DNA of 7,970 nt from Cyclobacteriaceae bacterium (lineage in GTDB: Bacteria > Bacteroidota > Bacteroidia > Cytophagales > Cyclobacteriaceae): NCBI GenBank assembly GCA_028289505.1, contig JANQPK010000346.1, positions 1 to 7,970 on the forward strand. The letters are read 5' to 3'. Shown here one piece after another: positions 6,527 to 7,970 of the stretch. A model generated the notes under the pieces. It worked only from the letters and a program-made list of their open reading frames with translations, searched no databases and had not been told where the DNA came from. Every line of letters begins with the position of its first letter. Position 1 is the first letter of the stretch. Both the position numbers and the translations under genes were made by a program.

Positions 6527-7524
6527 CTAAGGCAAAAATAGCAGGGTTAGGGCACTTCGTCCCTGAAAGAGTGGTTACCAATTTTGACCTTGAAAAAGTA
6601 ATGGATACCAGTGATACTTGGATAAAAGAACGTACCGGTATTTCGGAGAGACGCTATTTTGACCCTGAAAAAGACACCGTGGCAAATATGGGTGCCAGAG
6701 CCTCTATGCAGGCTATTGAGCAGGCAGGCATCCAGGTGAAAGATGTGGATTTCATTATTCTGGCTACCATAACCCCTGACTATTTCTTTCCTGGCTCGGG
6801 AGTGCTGATGCAGAGGGAATTAGGACTGGAGGGAATCGGTGCTCTTGACATCAGGAATGCCTGCTCTGGATTTATCTATGCACTTTCAATTGCCGAGCAG
6901 TACGTCAAAACTAATACTTATAAAAATATACTGGTAGTGGGTGCAGAAATACAATCCTCTGCATTAGAGATGAATGATAGAGGAAGAGCAGTATCCGTAA
7001 TTTTTGCGGACGGAGCTGGTGCTGCTTTGGTACAAGCTACCGATGATCAAGATGAAGCCGGAATCCTCTCATCCCACCTACATGCTGATGGTCGCTTCGC
7101 TGAAGAACTTTACGTCAAAGACCCTGGCAGCAGCCGTAAAGAAAGACTCACCAAAGATATGGTTGATGATATTACTATACGAGCACATATGAATGGGAAT
7201 TTAGTATTCAAACATGCTATTGTTCGTTTTCAGGAAGTAATAAATGAAGCCCTCCAAGCCAACAAACTCCAGGTCTCAGATATTGATATGATGATTCCAC
7301 ATCAGGCAAATCTTAGGATCAGCCAGTTTGTCCAAAAGCAATTGGGCCTTTCTGATAACCAGGTCTTTAATAATATTATGAGGTACGGAAATACCACTGC
7401 GGCATCAATTCCAATAGCTATGAGTGAAGCCTGGAAGCAGGGTAAGTTAAGCCAAGGCGACCTGTTATGCATCGCTGCGTTTGGTAGCGGATTTACCTGG
7501 GCCTCATCCCTAATCAAACTATAA
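6523..7524 (+). CDS. fabH: 3-oxoacyl-ACP synthase III (FabH-type ketoacyl synthase)
   Basis: KAS III condenses a short acyl-CoA primer with malonyl-ACP to start fatty-acid synthesis in the cytoplasm. The 333-residue protein has normal family length and the full catalytic triad: Cys114 in RNACSGF, His260 in IPHQANLRI and Asn290 in YGNTTAASIP. Other family marks are SDTWIKERTGISERR (30-44), FADGAGAALV (161-170), MNGNLVFKHA (223-232) and GSGFTWAS near the C-terminus, where the common Gly-Gly/Gly-Ala pattern is slightly altered. The start gives the usual short lead before the first strand (AKIAGLGHFVPE). It is not next to plsX, rpmF or acpP, its common partners in housekeeping clusters, so it may be a second KAS III copy with another primer preference; this is inference. 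It lies 38 bp after the SRAP gene and 3 bp before the next gene. Confidence 0.93.
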   Translation: MTKAKIAGLGHFVPERVVTNFDLEKVMDTSDTWIKERTGISERRYFDPEKDTVANMGARASMQAIEQAGIQVKDVDFIILATITPDYFFPGSGVLMQRELGLEGIGALDIRNACSGFIYALSIAEQYVKTNTYKNILVVGAEIQSSALEMNDRGRAVSVIFADGAGAALVQATDDQDEAGILSSHLHADGRFAEELYVKDPGSSRKERLTKDMVDDITIRAHMNGNLVFKHAIVRFQEVINEALQANKLQVSDIDMMIPHQANLRISQFVQKQLGLSDNQVFNNIMRYGNTTAASIPIAMSEAWKQGKLSQGDLLCIAAFGSGFTWASSLIKL

Positions 7525-7527
7525 TCA

Positions 7528-7752
7528 ATGAGAACTGAGCATTACAATCCAAGTCAATTAGAGGTGGAACTAGCAAATGGGCTGGTGGAAATAAAAGAAC
7601 ATCTTGAAAAGTTTCTTACAGGAAATACCATAACCGGTATCGAGAACAAAATTGAAGAGGACAATCCCATGCTGTTATTTCATTTGAAAGATGAAGATGG
7701 AGATCCCCACGAAGTTGTGGTAAAAGTAATCCAAAGACCGGATAAGTTCTAG
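7528..7752 (+). CDS. Small acidic protein of unknown function
   Basis: I do not recognise a family for this 74-residue protein. It has no signal peptide, membrane segment or Cys residue. Residues about 8-30 (PSQLEVELANGLVEIKEHL) look like an amphipathic helix. The second half appears to form a beta hairpin: PMLLFHL and EVVVKVIQRP strands joined by a DEDGDPH turn. It is rich in Glu and Asp. The ATG follows the fabH stop by only 3 bp, so translation is likely coupled to fabH and the frame is probably real. A stand-alone small adaptor or regulatory protein is possible but nothing in the sequence proves a role. Confidence 0.72.
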   Translation: MRTEHYNPSQLEVELANGLVEIKEHLEKFLTGNTITGIENKIEEDNPMLLFHLKDEDGDPHEVVVKVIQRPDKF

Positions 7753-7761
7753 CAGGGTTGG

Positions 7762-7970
7762 TCAAGCATCAACCGATTCCTCTTTACTGGTTTTAAGTTG
7801 TATTTTGAAGGAGCTTCCTTCTCCAATTGTACTCTCAGCCCATATTTTTCCCCCGTCCAGCTCGATGAACTCCTTGCAAAGTAACAAACCGATTCCGGTG
7901 CCTGCTTCGTTGGCTGTACCTATTTTGCTGTAGTGTGTATCCGTATTAAAAAGCCTGTCTAATTCTTCCG
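7762..7970 (-). CDS. Sensor histidine kinase, C-terminal ATPase end (cut by window edge)
   Basis: Only the last 68 residues before the stop are in the window; the gene begins beyond the right edge. They cover the end of the HATPase_c domain of a two-component sensor kinase: an F-box-like LDRLFN, the G2 glycine box in GTGIGLLLCKEF (fragment residues 23-34), the following ELDGGKIWAES strand region, and GEGSSFKIQL, the usual final strand of the domain. The chain then ends after a short charged tail (KTSKEESVDA), so no receiver domain follows at the C-terminus. Sensor input, phosphorylated His and partner regulator cannot be judged from this piece. It converges on the 74-residue gene with 9 bp between the two stops and no evident strong terminator. 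Confidence 0.92.
   Translation of the reverse strand, partial: EELDRLFNTDTHYSKIGTANEAGTGIGLLLCKEFIELDGGKIWAESTIGEGSSFKIQLKTSKEESVDA

Noticed and set aside
7004..7517. Short frames on both strands inside fabH (7004-7192 plus, 7302-7517 minus)
   Set aside because: Both overlap the conserved KAS III coding region and carry no independent signal.
7756..7774. Inverted repeat GGTTG / CAACC between the convergent genes as a terminator
   Set aside because: The stem is only 5 bp with a 9-base loop, has no T run on either side, and overlaps the kinase stop codon.

Overview
The window looks like a chromosomal core region of a Bacteroidota bacterium, most likely a member of the Cytophagales. This is an inference from three things: the protein styles (a two-lipoyl E2 with the VIxMPKMSDTM start, an HslV with a short propeptide, a large propeller/barrel outer-membrane protein), AT-rich starts without Shine-Dalgarno sequences, and a Bacteroidota-type TTTG/TAnnTTT promoter. 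I see no RNA genes, CRISPR array, insertion sequence or attachment site.

Layout. Bases 1-4731 are read on the minus strand. In transcription order they hold a 945-residue secreted protein that joins a zinc-peptidase-like domain, a TolB-like propeller and a probable outer-membrane barrel; then the dihydrolipoamide acetyltransferase (E2) of pyruvate dehydrogenase, with a good candidate promoter of its own; then, 16 bp further on, the 5' end of hslV, cut by the left edge. Bases from about 4777 to 7752 are read on the plus strand as a compact set of four genes: a YheT-type alpha/beta hydrolase, an SRAP (YedK/HMCES-like) protein, a FabH-type ketoacyl-ACP synthase III and a 74-residue protein of unknown function. 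The gaps are 43, 38 and 3 bp, so one operon is plausible. At the right edge, facing this set, is the C-terminal end of a sensor histidine kinase.

Two points stand out. First, the SRAP protein keeps the family's fold motifs but has lost the Cys2, Glu and His positions of the active site (now Ile2, Ser103, Ser160), so it cannot form the usual Cys-abasic-site crosslink. Second, the hydrolase reading frame clearly continues upstream of its first standard start codon (TTG at 4954), through conserved family motifs, yet no ATG, GTG, TTG or CTG exists upstream in frame. Either a rare start such as ATT is used, or the gene or assembly carries a lesion there.

The remaining genes are ordinary central-metabolism or proteostasis genes. 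No defence or mobile system is visible.
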